Shown: piece by piece, positions 1-5,897 of the stretch
Layout: every line of letters begins with the position of its first letter
How positions within the stretch are numbered: the stretch's first letter is position 1
Assembly (NCBI GenBank): GCA_017353825.1
Contig: JAFMSC010000060.1
Coordinates: 1-13,576 of the forward strand
DNA length: 13,576 nt
Direction: 5' to 3'
Origin: Hyphomicrobiaceae bacterium
GTDB taxonomy: Bacteria > Pseudomonadota > Alphaproteobacteria > Rhizobiales > Hyphomicrobiaceae
The notes under the pieces: generated by a model
What the model saw: only the letters and a program-made list of their open reading frames with translations
Told to the model about the DNA's origin: nothing
The model's database searches: none
Translations under genes and position numbers: made by a program

Positions 1-263
1 CCCCACAGCAGCGCAGGCCCAGTCACCTGCGCGGCGCCGGACAGCGCCGGAGCAATCGCCTGCCCGGCCAGAAGCTCGGCGGCCAGCACCAGCACGAACG
101 CGAACGCGGGGCCGCTCATGAGGCCGGCGCCAGCCCCGCAATAGGCGGCAGCCAGGATGGAGGTGCGCCGGTCCTCGGCCTCGAGGGCGAAGATGCGCCC
201 TGTGGCGGCGCCGCAGACGGCCGCCACACCCATCGCCAGCGCGAAGGCTAGCCCCTCGGTCAT
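1..263 (-). CDS. Partial hydrophobic (membrane) protein, C-terminus beyond the window
   Basis: The minus strand is open from an ATG at 263 to the left edge, giving 87 residues without a stop. The product is rich in Ala, Gly, Leu and Val: a hydrophobic stretch at about residues 5-22, a short charged segment (LEAEDRR), then a second long hydrophobic stretch at about 37-70. This looks like an inner-membrane protein with at least two membrane segments. A purine-rich AGGGGA lies a few bases upstream of the ATG. The HemP-like frame upstream (from 494 or 563) is in the same frame and reaches this ATG without a stop, so the two could be one fused protein, although the separate ribosome site argues for an independent start. 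I do not recognise the family. Codon-position GC fits a real gene, but the missing 3' end limits confidence. Confidence 0.55.
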   Translation of the reverse strand, partial: MTEGLAFALAMGVAAVCGAATGRIFALEAEDRRTSILAAAYCGAGAGLMSGPAFAFVLVLAAELLAGQAIAPALSGAAQVTGPALLW

Positions 264-563
264 GCGTCCCCTGATCGGCTGGCGATTAGCGTGCCGGTAT
301 GATGGCGAATAGTCGATCGGCCGGCGCCTATCCCCCCGCGAGCGTAGCCGCTGCCAGGCAGGCCCACAAGACGCCACGCGCCGAGCCGGCGCTCGGGTCA
401 GGATGAGCTTGCCGCTCGCGGTGATTCGCAGGCGATACTCCTGCCCGCCGTGCTCCAGGATGGCTTCCAGCCCGCCGTCCAGGAGGTCTCTCACCTTGTG
501 GCGGCGAGGCCGCCCGGCCGGGCGCGACGGCGCCGGTTCCGGATCGTCGCATCTCTTCGTCAA
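264..563 (-). CDS. hemP: HemP/HmuP-like hemin uptake protein (homology 396-494; 3' end unresolved)
   Basis: In the minus frame through 494-396 the translation reads VRDLLDGGLEAILEHGGQEY and then RLRITASGKLILT. This is the HemP/HmuP signature: a short N-terminal arm, then a small beta-rich domain ending in (R/T)LR.T..GKLILTK. Members are usually 45-65 residues; HmuP acts in rhizobia as a coactivator of haem-receptor expression. The gene is divergent from a haem monooxygenase at 818, which fits. The start is uncertain: GTG at 494 would begin just before the conserved block, while TTG at 563 adds a charged 23-residue arm. The usual end (ILTK then stop) is replaced by ILTR, where CGA may be a mutated TGA, and the frame stays open through the ATG at 263. 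It is either a fusion, a lost stop or a sequencing error. The family call rests on about 33 residues. Confidence 0.55.
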
Positions 564-632
564 ACCGGAGGCTCGTCGTTTCGTGTATCCGCTGCCGGGA
601 CGCAGCGCTCAACGTTCGCCATATTGTGGACT

Positions 633-658
633 AAACATGTCAACAATTTTCGATGTTT
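633..658. promoter_or_regulatory. Inverted repeat in the divergent hemP/haem monooxygenase region
   Basis: AAACAT (633-638) and ATGTTT (653-658) are exact inverted copies 14 bases apart, in an AT-rich island of an otherwise GC-rich region. On the minus strand TTGACA (643-638) matches a -35 hexamer, but I find no convincing -10 at the right distance. Iron-dependent control by Irr, RirA or Fur would be expected for haem genes, but I cannot match a named operator. The stretch 564-817 holds no convincing gene. Confidence 0.25.
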
Positions 659-817
659 GCATGCCTGATGCGCGGGTGAGATGGTGAGGGGTGGAGAGCA
701 AAGCAGTCATGCAATTGGCAGAAATCGCTTGGCCGTTCTCTGGCCCCATTGCCCCAATGCCTTGTTGCCCCACCGCCCAAGTTCCCAGCAAGCGCCTCCG
801 CCAGAAGGAGCGACGAG

Positions 818-1156
818 ATGTTCATCGCCATGAACAGGTTCAAGGTCTTGAAGGACCGCACGGCGGATTTCGAGAGCGTGTGGATGCGCCGCCAGAGCCA
901 CCTGCACGAGGTGCCGGGCTTCAAGGCCTTCCATCTGCTCAAGGGACCGGAGCGCGAGGACCACGTGCTCTACGCCTCGCATACGGTGTGGGCGTCCCAT
1001 GCCGCCTTCGAGAACTGGACCAGGTCCGAAGCATTCCGCAAGGCGCACGCTCGTGCGGGTGACAACAAGCCTACCACGCTCGGGCACCCGGAATTCGAGG
1101 GCTTCCACGCCATCCAGGAGGTCACCGCTGACGGCACCGCCCGCCGCCTCGGCTAG
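818..1156 (+). CDS. Haem-degrading monooxygenase, IsdG/HmuQ-HmuD family
   Basis: A 112-residue protein of the antibiotic-biosynthesis-monooxygenase fold that opens haem to release iron in the cytoplasm. It starts MFIAMNRFKV and contains VPGFKAFHLL, GPEREDHVLYASHTVW and LGHPEFEGF, which closely follow rhizobial HmuQ/HmuD. The three residues known to be catalytic in IsdG-type enzymes are present at expected places: Asn6, Trp67 and the proximal haem ligand His77. The start at 818 is chosen because AAGGAG lies 7 bases upstream and because the protein then begins exactly where family members do; an upstream in-frame ATG at 749 would add 23 unrelated residues. It is divergent from the HemP-like gene, consistent with a haem-use locus. 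Its TAG stop overlaps the stop of the convergent dehydrogenase. hmuQ or hmuD would be the likely symbol, but I cannot decide which. Confidence 0.88.
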   Translation: MFIAMNRFKVLKDRTADFESVWMRRQSHLHEVPGFKAFHLLKGPEREDHVLYASHTVWASHAAFENWTRSEAFRKAHARAGDNKPTTLGHPEFEGFHAIQEVTADGTARRLG

Positions 1157-1851
1157 AACCGCTCCACCCAGGGGCGCACCTCGACCTCGAGGCTCCAGGC
1201 GCTGCGGTGCTGCTTGAGGACGGCCATGTAGGTCTCGGCGATGGCGGCCGGATCGAGCAGGCTGTCGGAGGCGTCGCCGGCACCCTCCACACGGCCCCGC
1301 TCGGGGCTGCGCACGCCGCCGTCGATCACGAAGTGTACCACGTGGATGCCCTTGGGGCCGAGCTCGCGCGCCAGCGACTGCGCCATGCCGCGCAGCGCGA
1401 ATTTCCCCATCGCGAACGGCGCCGACTGCGCGTAGCCCTTCACGCTCGCCGAGGCACCGGTGAAGAGGATCGCGCCGCCGCCCTGCTCAACCATGCGCCG
1501 TGCGGCCTCCTGGGCCACTAGGAACGCCCCGAACGCCGACACGTCCATCGAGCGCGCCACCTCCTGGGGCACGAGGTCGAGGAAAGGGCCGCGCACGCGG
1601 TAGCTCGCGTTGTAGAGGGCCACGTCGAGCCGACCCAGCTGCCGGTCCACCTCGGTGAATAGGCTGACGACGCTGTCGAGCTTGGTCGCATCGGCGGCGA
1701 TCGTCAGGGCACCGATTTCGCCGGCCAGCGGGGCGAGCTTGTTCACGTTGCGCGCCGCCAGCGCCACGCGGTAGCCGTCGGCCGCCAGCGCCCGCGCCAG
1801 CGCCGCGCTGATACCCGAGCCGGTACCGACGATGAGGGCCGTCTTGCTCAT
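1153..1851 (-). CDS. Short-chain dehydrogenase/reductase (SDR) lacking the usual catalytic Tyr
   Basis: A 232-residue Rossmann-fold SDR. The start at 1851 (MSKTALIVG) puts the cofactor loop GTGSGIS at residues 9-15, normal for the family; the open frame continues to 1974 but that extension has no family character. Other landmarks are AARN at 32-35, the YNAS motif at 80-83 (in place of NNAG) and a TGAS serine region at 131-134. In the active site the YxxxK pair reads FAMGK: Phe146 replaces Tyr and Lys150 is kept, followed by FALRGMAQSLARELGPKGIH. A group of bacterial SDRs with Phe here is known to me, so this may be a subfamily trait rather than damage. Substrate unknown. The upstream palindromes at 1888-1902 and 1937-1954 are candidate operators. 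It is convergent with the haem monooxygenase, with overlapping stops. Confidence 0.85.
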   Translation of the reverse strand: MSKTALIVGTGSGISAALARALAADGYRVALAARNVNKLAPLAGEIGALTIAADATKLDSVVSLFTEVDRQLGRLDVALYNASYRVRGPFLDLVPQEVARSMDVSAFGAFLVAQEAARRMVEQGGGAILFTGASASVKGYAQSAPFAMGKFALRGMAQSLARELGPKGIHVVHFVIDGGVRSPERGRVEGAGDASDSLLDPAAIAETYMAVLKQHRSAWSLEVEVRPWVERF

Positions 1852-1887
1852 GGGGTCCGTTCCGTTCTGAAGGTGCGAAGCACAAGC

Positions 1888-1902
1888 ATGATCTAAGATC
1901 AT
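1888..1902. promoter_or_regulatory. Perfect palindrome upstream of the SDR gene
   Basis: ATGATCT-A-AGATCAT is an exact 7+1+7 palindrome 37 bases upstream of the SDR start codon, where a repressor site overlapping the promoter would lie. It is AT-rich in a GC-rich context. The cognate regulator is not identifiable from the sequence. Confidence 0.4.
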
Positions 1903-1920
1903 TGCGCGGCGGCGCCCGAT

Positions 1921-1954
1921 CGTGAAGTCGTGAATTCGTGAAATTGATTTCACG
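1921..1954. promoter_or_regulatory. Tandem 8-mers merging into an 18-bp palindrome upstream of the SDR gene
   Basis: Three consecutive 8-base units, CGTGAAGT, CGTGAATT and CGTGAAAT (1921-1944), share the core CGTGAA. The last unit pairs perfectly with ATTTCACG across TG to form an 8+2+8 palindrome at 1937-1954. It is probably a regulator-binding region for the SDR gene or the region upstream of it; the protein that binds is unknown. Confidence 0.4.
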
Positions 1955-1991
1955 CGCCCGCGTGGACCTCGCAAAGCCGTGATGTGACGAG

Positions 1992-2013
1992 CCTCCCGCG
2001 TGCTCCGGGGAGG
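1992..2013 (-). terminator. Weak hairpin downstream of the hydroxyacid dehydrogenase
   Basis: CCTCCC (1992-1997) and GGGAGG (2008-2013) can form a 6-bp stem with a 10-base loop, about 90 bases beyond the stop of the dehydrogenase at 2104. There is no T tract, so intrinsic termination is uncertain. The rest of 1955-2103 shows no gene. Confidence 0.25.
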
Positions 2014-2103
2014 AGGGAACGCCGGGAGGTCAAAGGTCCGTCAGCGCCCGCGTCCCCGTCACTGGCGATGATTGTCGCGCGTGGGTGACCGGAAATGCGC
2101 ACT

Positions 2104-3093
2104 TTAAACAACCGTATTCGACGGACGCCCAGCCTCGAAGCGCTCGATGTTGTCGATCACCTGCTGCCAGCAGGCCTGCATCGCCTCCAGGCTGGCCCAG
2201 CCGACATGCGGAGTGATGATCACGTCGGGGCGGCCCATGATGCGGCTGAAGGGATGGTCGCGCGGGGGCGGCTCGGCGGTGAGGCAATCGAAGCCGGCGC
2301 CCGAGATGAGCCCCTCCTCCAACGCCCTAACCAAGTCCCCCTCCGCCACGAGACTTCCGCGAGCGGTGTTGATGATGAGGGGCCGCCTCTTCATCTTGCG
2401 GAACTCCGGCAGGGCGATCATGCCCAGCGTGCCGGCTGTGAGCGGGCAGTGCAGGGTGATCACGTCGCTCGTCTCGAGCACCTCGTCCCAGGGCGTATAG
2501 AGCGGCCCGAGGCCGCTCACGCCCTTGTGGGCGGCGAACAGGGTGCGCATGCCGAACGCTTGGCCGAGCCTGGCCACCGACTGGCCGATGGCGCCCTCGC
2601 CGATGATACCGAGCGTGGAGCCTGCCAGCTCGCGTATGGGGTGCGTGAACAAGCAGAACTGACCGGCCTCCTGCCAGCGGCCGTCGATCACGTCCTGGCG
2701 GTAGCCGACGAGGCCACGCCGCAGAGCCAGGATGAGGGCGAAGGTGTGCTCCGGCACTGTGCTCACGGCGTAGCCGCGTACGTTGGCGACGACGATCCCG
2801 CGCTCGCGGCAGGCCGCCACGTCGATCACGTCGTAGCCGGTGGCGGCCACCGCAATCATCTTGAGGTGGGGCAGCTCCTTGAGATGCTGGGCGCGGATCG
2901 GCACCTTGTTGGTTATGGCGATGCGTGCGCCGGCGAGGCGCCCGACCACCTCGCCGGGCTGCGTCGCGTCGTGCTCGACCCATTGGTGGCAGAACGCGGG
3001 CCGCGTCAGATCGACCGTCGGGCCGATCGTGCCGCGGTCGAGAAACACGATAGGGACCGCGGCGCTGTCCGCGCACTGCTGCAGGTGGAACAT
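2104..3093 (-). CDS. D-2-hydroxyacid dehydrogenase (glycerate/hydroxypyruvate-type reductase)
   Basis: A 329-residue NAD(P)-dependent dehydrogenase that probably interconverts a 2-keto acid such as hydroxypyruvate or glyoxylate and its D-2-hydroxy acid. The start at 3093 gives MFHLQQ... then VFLDRGTIGP, the usual first strand, and a family-typical length. The nucleotide loop is GIIGEGAIG (residues 163-170 region), the signature helix EHTFALILALRR lies at about 115-126, and the catalytic triad is Arg245 in NTARGSL, Glu274 in TAEPP and His296 in TPHVGWAS. The frame is open further upstream to 3264, but residues there are the C-terminus of a ketopantoate-reductase-like protein, so the long form is a fusion by loss of the upstream stop. 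A GAGAG run directly precedes the chosen ATG. It is the last gene of the minus-strand arm that begins with the aminotransferase, and the only intact one there. Confidence 0.87.
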   Translation of the reverse strand: MFHLQQCADSAAVPIVFLDRGTIGPTVDLTRPAFCHQWVEHDATQPGEVVGRLAGARIAITNKVPIRAQHLKELPHLKMIAVAATGYDVIDVAACRERGIVVANVRGYAVSTVPEHTFALILALRRGLVGYRQDVIDGRWQEAGQFCLFTHPIRELAGSTLGIIGEGAIGQSVARLGQAFGMRTLFAAHKGVSGLGPLYTPWDEVLETSDVITLHCPLTAGTLGMIALPEFRKMKRRPLIINTARGSLVAEGDLVRALEEGLISGAGFDCLTAEPPPRDHPFSRIMGRPDVIITPHVGWASLEAMQACWQQVIDNIERFEAGRPSNTVV

Positions 3094-3189
3094 CTCTCTC
3101 GCGCCCCTTTGTTCGCAGAGACTGCGGGGAGCTATGCATCGACTGTGCCAGCGGCCCCGCGCCGGGGCGCCGGCGGGGGCCACGGGAAT

Positions 3190-3660
3190 TGGCGGGTAGA
3201 CGTTCAGCGAGCGTCCGAGCTGCTGCACCAGGCCCAGTAAGGCGTCGATGTAGGGCGTCTGCACACCCTACAGGCGACCCAACTCCTGTAGCGAGGCGAG
3301 GAGCGCGTCGATCTCCAGAGGGCGGCAGGCCTCCAGGTCCGGCAGCATGGAGGTGCGGTGGGCACCCACGCGGGCGGCGCCGTTCACCCGGCGCACGATG
3401 CTGATGCGGAAGGTGACGCCGAAGCGCCGCGCGATCCCCTCCACCTCGGTCATCATCCTGATGGAGAGCCTGTGCAAGGCCGGCTCGCAAGCCACGACGT
3501 CGAGCCTCGCGCGGGTGAGCGCGCTGATGGGGTTGAAGCAGAGGTTGCCCCACAGCTTCAGCCAGATCTCGCTGCGCCAGATCTCGCTGCGCCAGATCTC
3601 GCTGCGGATGTCCTCAAGGAGTGGTGCGGTGAACCCGGCGCTCTCTAGCGCGTTGCTCAA
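3190..3660 (-). pseudogene. Remnant of a ketopantoate-reductase-like protein (ApbA/PanE C-terminal domain)
   Basis: Only the C-terminal helical domain survives. In frame from 3660 it reads SNALESAGFTAPLLEDIRSEIW, then LKLWGNLCFNPISALTRA with the catalytic-type Lys and Asn of KLxxN, then RPLEIDALL with the conserved acidic residue. An in-frame TAG at 3268-3270 interrupts the match, which resumes without a frame change as GVQTPYIDALLGLVQQLGRSL. The N-terminal Rossmann domain (about 180 residues in this family) is absent; the sequence upstream is aminotransferase instead. A 15-base in-frame triplication gives RSEIW three times just before the catalytic Lys. The remnant frame then runs without a stop into the dehydrogenase downstream. 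The protein cannot be functional as written. It was probably the middle gene of an aminotransferase-reductase-dehydrogenase operon. Confidence 0.8.
3563..3607. repeat. 15-bp tandem repeat, three copies
   Basis: CAGATCTCGCTGCGC occurs at 3563-3577 and 3578-3592, and again at 3593-3607 with only the last base changed. On the minus strand it encodes RSEIW three times inside the reductase remnant, where family members have the segment once. The reading frame is kept. Replication slippage is the simplest origin. Confidence 0.93.
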
Positions 3661-3716
3661 AGTTGGGGGCGGTGGCGCGGAAGTGCTCCTCGGCCGCGGC
3701 TACACCCGATCCCGCA

Positions 3717-3736
3717 GCCACCGGCACGCCGGTGGC
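3717..3736. repeat. 20-bp near-perfect palindrome at the aminotransferase deletion junction
   Basis: GCCACCGGC (3717-3725) and GCCGGTGGC (3728-3736) are exact inverted copies separated by AC. The aminotransferase match breaks at about 3731, inside this palindrome. The 9-mer GGTGGCGCG also occurs at both 3671 and 3731. This is the kind of structure at which slipped-strand deletion can occur. Confidence 0.6.
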
Positions 3737-4470
3737 GCGCATAGACATTGTCGAGGCCCTCCGCCAGCAGCATGTCGAGCGAGGCGCGCAGGCCGCGGAG
3801 CAGCGTGGTGGCTGGCGTGTAGGGGAAGAAGCCATCGTTATTGGTGCGGATCATGTCCGCGAAGTCGAAGAAACAGCGCGGGCACCTGGCAGTCTGGTGC
3901 GCGCCAGCGCCTTTCGGCTCGCGGCGACGATGCGAGCCCGGTCGGCAGCATGAAGCCCTTCTGCGAGCCGGACACGGCAAGGTCCACGCCCCCTCGTCCA
4001 TGCGGAAGTCGATGCTGGCGATGGAGCTGACGCCGTCCACCATCAGGAGCGCTGGATGTCCGGCGGCATCGAGCGCTTGGCGCACGCCGGCCACGTCGCT
4101 GGTGACGCCCGTGGCGGTCTCGTTGTGACAGACAAGCAAGGCCTTGATGGTGCTGCTCATCGGCCTCAAGGCGAGCCTCGACGATGTCGAGCGGCACGCC
4201 CTCGCCTCACTCAGCGTCGATGGCATCGACGATGAAGCCGTGCCGGCGGGCAAGATCAGCCCACAGCTGCGAGAACTGGCCGAACACGGCGATCAGCACC
4301 TTGTCGCCTGGGGATAGCGTGTTGGTCATCGCCGCTTCCCAGCCTCCGGTGCCCGACGACGGGAACACAAACACCCGGCCCTGGTCGGCGCGAAACACCT
4401 TATTCAGATCACGGAACAGCGGCATGGTGAAGGCCGGGAAGTCCGGGCGCGCTGGTCCTCAAGTGGCACG

Positions 4471-4506
4471 TCCATGGCCTGATCCATGGCCTGATCCATG
4501 GCCTGA
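4471..4506. repeat. 12-bp tandem repeat, three perfect copies
   Basis: TCCATGGCCTGA is repeated exactly at 4471-4482, 4483-4494 and 4495-4506. On the minus strand, in the relevant aminotransferase frame, it encodes QAMD three times where related enzymes have a single (R/Q)AMD before the VP(L/M)ED segment. It is in frame by itself, but a 1-base shift lies beside it. Confidence 0.93.
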
Positions 4507-4617
4507 CGCGCCGAACGGCATGTTGGTGGGGCCTGGGATGAAGAGGCCATGGAACCCGGACATTGCTGCTCCTTGCCTAACGATGCTGTCCGTCTTTCAA
4601 CCATCCAAACACACAGG

Positions 4618-4638
4618 TATATGGCATTCTGTATACCA
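4618..4638. promoter_or_regulatory. Predicted IclR operator 1 with overlapping -10 elements
   Basis: TGGCATTCTGTATACCA (4622-4638) is an imperfect palindrome in the region between the aminotransferase (start 4563, minus) and the regulator gene (plus). It matches operator 2 at 5750-5766 in 14 of 17 positions. On the plus strand TTTCAA and TATATG are 17 bases apart, the latter (4618-4623) overlapping the operator. On the minus strand TTTCCA and TATACA, 18 bases apart, also overlap it. One bound protein could therefore affect both directions. Binding by the neighbouring IclR protein is inferred. Confidence 0.6.
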
Positions 4639-4812
4639 TAGCTGCGATCGGCATGGAAATGCCTTCCATTCCGTGCTACCAGATGCCGTGCTGGTTTCGG
4701 CACACTCTCTGCCAAGCTGATGAGGGAGATCTGGGAGGCAGCCGAAAGCCGCGGAGGAAATGAGGGGCCCGGTTTGTGCGCGGGAGGCTCTCAGCAAGCC
4801 GACGGATGGGCG

Positions 4813-5652
4813 ATGGCTGGGCGACCAAGGCTGACGCGAGTACTGGCTGGCGAGGATGATCTCGCCCGCCAGCAGCCGGGTTCGGTGCAGGCCCTGGACC
4901 GCGGCTTGGCGCTCCTGGAGATCATCGCCCAGGCCGATGGGCTGTCGCTCACCGGCATCGCCCAGCGCGCTGGCATCGCACCCTCCACGGCGCACCGCAT
5001 CCTGGCGACGTTGAAGGCCGCTGGCTTCGTCTACTGCGACGCGGCGCACGGCGGCTATCTGATCGGCGTCAAGGCGTTCAAGGTCGGCAGTGCATTCCTG
5101 CGAAACCGCAAACTGGTCGACGTCGGCCGCGAAGTCATGCGCGATTTGATGGCCGCCAGCGGCGAGACCACCACCCTGGGGATTGAGAACGACGGCGCTG
5201 TGGTGTTCATCTCCCAGTTCGAAAGCCACCACGCCATCCGAGCTTTCCACCGGCCAGGAGCGCGCGGGCCGATGCACGCTTCCAGCCTCGGCAAGGCCAT
5301 CCTCGCGTGGTTGCCGGGAGCGGACGTTACCAAGGTCCTCTACCGTGTCGGCCTAGAGAAGCTGACCGACCGCACCATCGTCGATCCTGAAGCCCTGTTC
5401 GCCGATCTGGCGCTGACGCGCGAGCGCGGCTGGGCGGTTGATGACGAGGAGAAGGCCGAAGGCATGCGCTGCGCCGGCGCGCCGGTGTTCAACGAGCACC
5501 GCGAGGTGGTCGGCGCCGTGTCCGTGTCCGGCCCCACGGTGCGCATGACCCACGAGCGCCTGGGCGAATTGGGGCCCCTCGTCAAGCGCGCCGCGGCCGA
5601 ACTGACGGACCGCGTCGGCGGAATTGCGCCGAAAGCTGGGTCGACGGGGTGA
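4813..5652 (+). CDS. IclR-family transcriptional regulator
   Basis: A 279-residue regulator with the standard IclR layout: a winged helix-turn-helix at about residues 24-85 (SVQALDRGLALLEIIAQ, then LSLTGIAQRAGIAPSTAHRI, then LKAAGFV), followed by a GAF-like effector domain with HASSLGKAILAW and the classic C-terminal block EGMRCAGAPVFNEHREVVGA. The start is uncertain: ATG at 4813 (MAGRPRL) gives a normal N-terminus, while ATG at 4720 in the same frame adds 31 residues of no clear character; neither has a strong ribosome site. It lies between the aminotransferase arm (divergent) and the ligase operon (same strand, 246 bases on), and the same palindrome stands in front of both. It probably controls itself and both arms in response to a small carboxylate. 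BhcR-like regulators of glyoxylate metabolism are of this family, but I cannot assign that identity. Confidence 0.9.
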   Translation: MAGRPRLTRVLAGEDDLARQQPGSVQALDRGLALLEIIAQADGLSLTGIAQRAGIAPSTAHRILATLKAAGFVYCDAAHGGYLIGVKAFKVGSAFLRNRKLVDVGREVMRDLMAASGETTTLGIENDGAVVFISQFESHHAIRAFHRPGARGPMHASSLGKAILAWLPGADVTKVLYRVGLEKLTDRTIVDPEALFADLALTRERGWAVDDEEKAEGMRCAGAPVFNEHREVVGAVSVSGPTVRMTHERLGELGPLVKRAAAELTDRVGGIAPKAGSTG

Positions 5653-5721
5653 AGCCTGCCGGTCAGCGCGCGCAACCGGCACCACCTGTCGAAATTGGAA
5701 ATGACTTTCAGAACACTTGCC

Positions 5722-5766
5722 TTGCTCAACGCCGCGCGCTCGTCTATTATGGCATACCGTATGCCA
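5722..5766 (+). promoter_or_regulatory. Predicted promoter and IclR operator 2 of the CoA-ligase operon
   Basis: TTGCTC (5722-5727) and TATTAT (5745-5750) are separated by 17 bases and form a good sigma-70-type promoter, the -10 matching 5 of 6. The perfect 8+1+8 palindrome TGGCATACCGTATGCCA (5750-5766) begins at the last base of the -10 and would cover the transcription start, as a repressor site would. It is related to operator 1 (14 of 17 identical) with nearly the same offset from the -10. The leader from here to the start codon at 5898 is about 130 bases and contains no other recognised element. Confidence 0.65.
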
Positions 5767-5897
5767 AACGGCATCGCCAGTTGGACGTCAGGAATCGGCC
5801 GCACGCTTCGGATTTTCCGATTTCTGAGTCCGACGTACCAATTTATGGCTTCAGCCGGCCTGCCGCCGCCAACGGCAATAAGAGGCGAGGCAACCAC

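Larger units (their letters stand above)
3659..4563 (-). pseudogene. Decayed class V aminotransferase (serine/alanine/aspartate-glyoxylate type)
   Basis: Pieces of one PLP-dependent aminotransferase are spread over the minus-strand frames in the right order. The start at 4563 gives MSGFHGLFIPGPTN. Then, in other frames, come QAMDVPLEDQRA, MPLFRDLNKVFRADQGRVFV with SSGTGGWEAA, LLVCHNETATGVTSDV, LLMVDGVSSIASIDFRMDE, the PLP-lysine segment VSGSQKGFMLPTGL, and CPRCFFDFADMIRTNNDGFF followed by FPYTPATTLLRGL. At least five 1-base shifts of both signs separate them. A TGA at 4207-4209 stands where relatives have Trp (AE-stop-GEGVPLD). After NVYARH (about 3731) the sequence jumps to GVPVAAGSGVAAAEEHFRAT, which resembles the extreme C-terminus of the family, so about 100 residues are missing. 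Normal length is near 400 residues. The intact ancestor would have transferred an amino group to glyoxylate. The recognisable fragments imply recent decay. Confidence 0.85.

Noticed and set aside
328..687. Overlapping 72-94 codon open frames on both strands
   Set aside because: They are Arg/Pro/Ser-rich frames without ribosome sites. The HemP-like frame is the only one here with family resemblance.
749..817. Upstream start for the haem monooxygenase (23 extra residues)
   Set aside because: The extension is not family-like, and the AAGGAG site and Asn6 position support the start at 818.
2095..3240. Long plus-strand open frame (381 codons)
   Set aside because: It is antisense to the D-2-hydroxyacid dehydrogenase, whose motifs are clear. 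Its product is His/Ala/Gly/Arg-rich without domains, as expected from GC-rich codon positions.
4207..4209. In-frame TGA at a conserved Trp position: possible UGA-to-Trp recoding
   Set aside because: The same gene has several frameshifts and a large deletion, and all other genes here use TGG for Trp and TGA as stop. A nonsense mutation is simpler.
3563..4506. CRISPR-like or mobile repeat array
   Set aside because: The repeats are directly adjacent 12- and 15-mers without spacers, inside coding remnants. They are slippage-type duplications.
5649..5897. N-terminal extension of the SucC-like protein
   Set aside because: The frame is open back to 5649, but the stretch contains the promoter and operator, and the conserved N-terminus begins at 5898 behind a good ribosome site.
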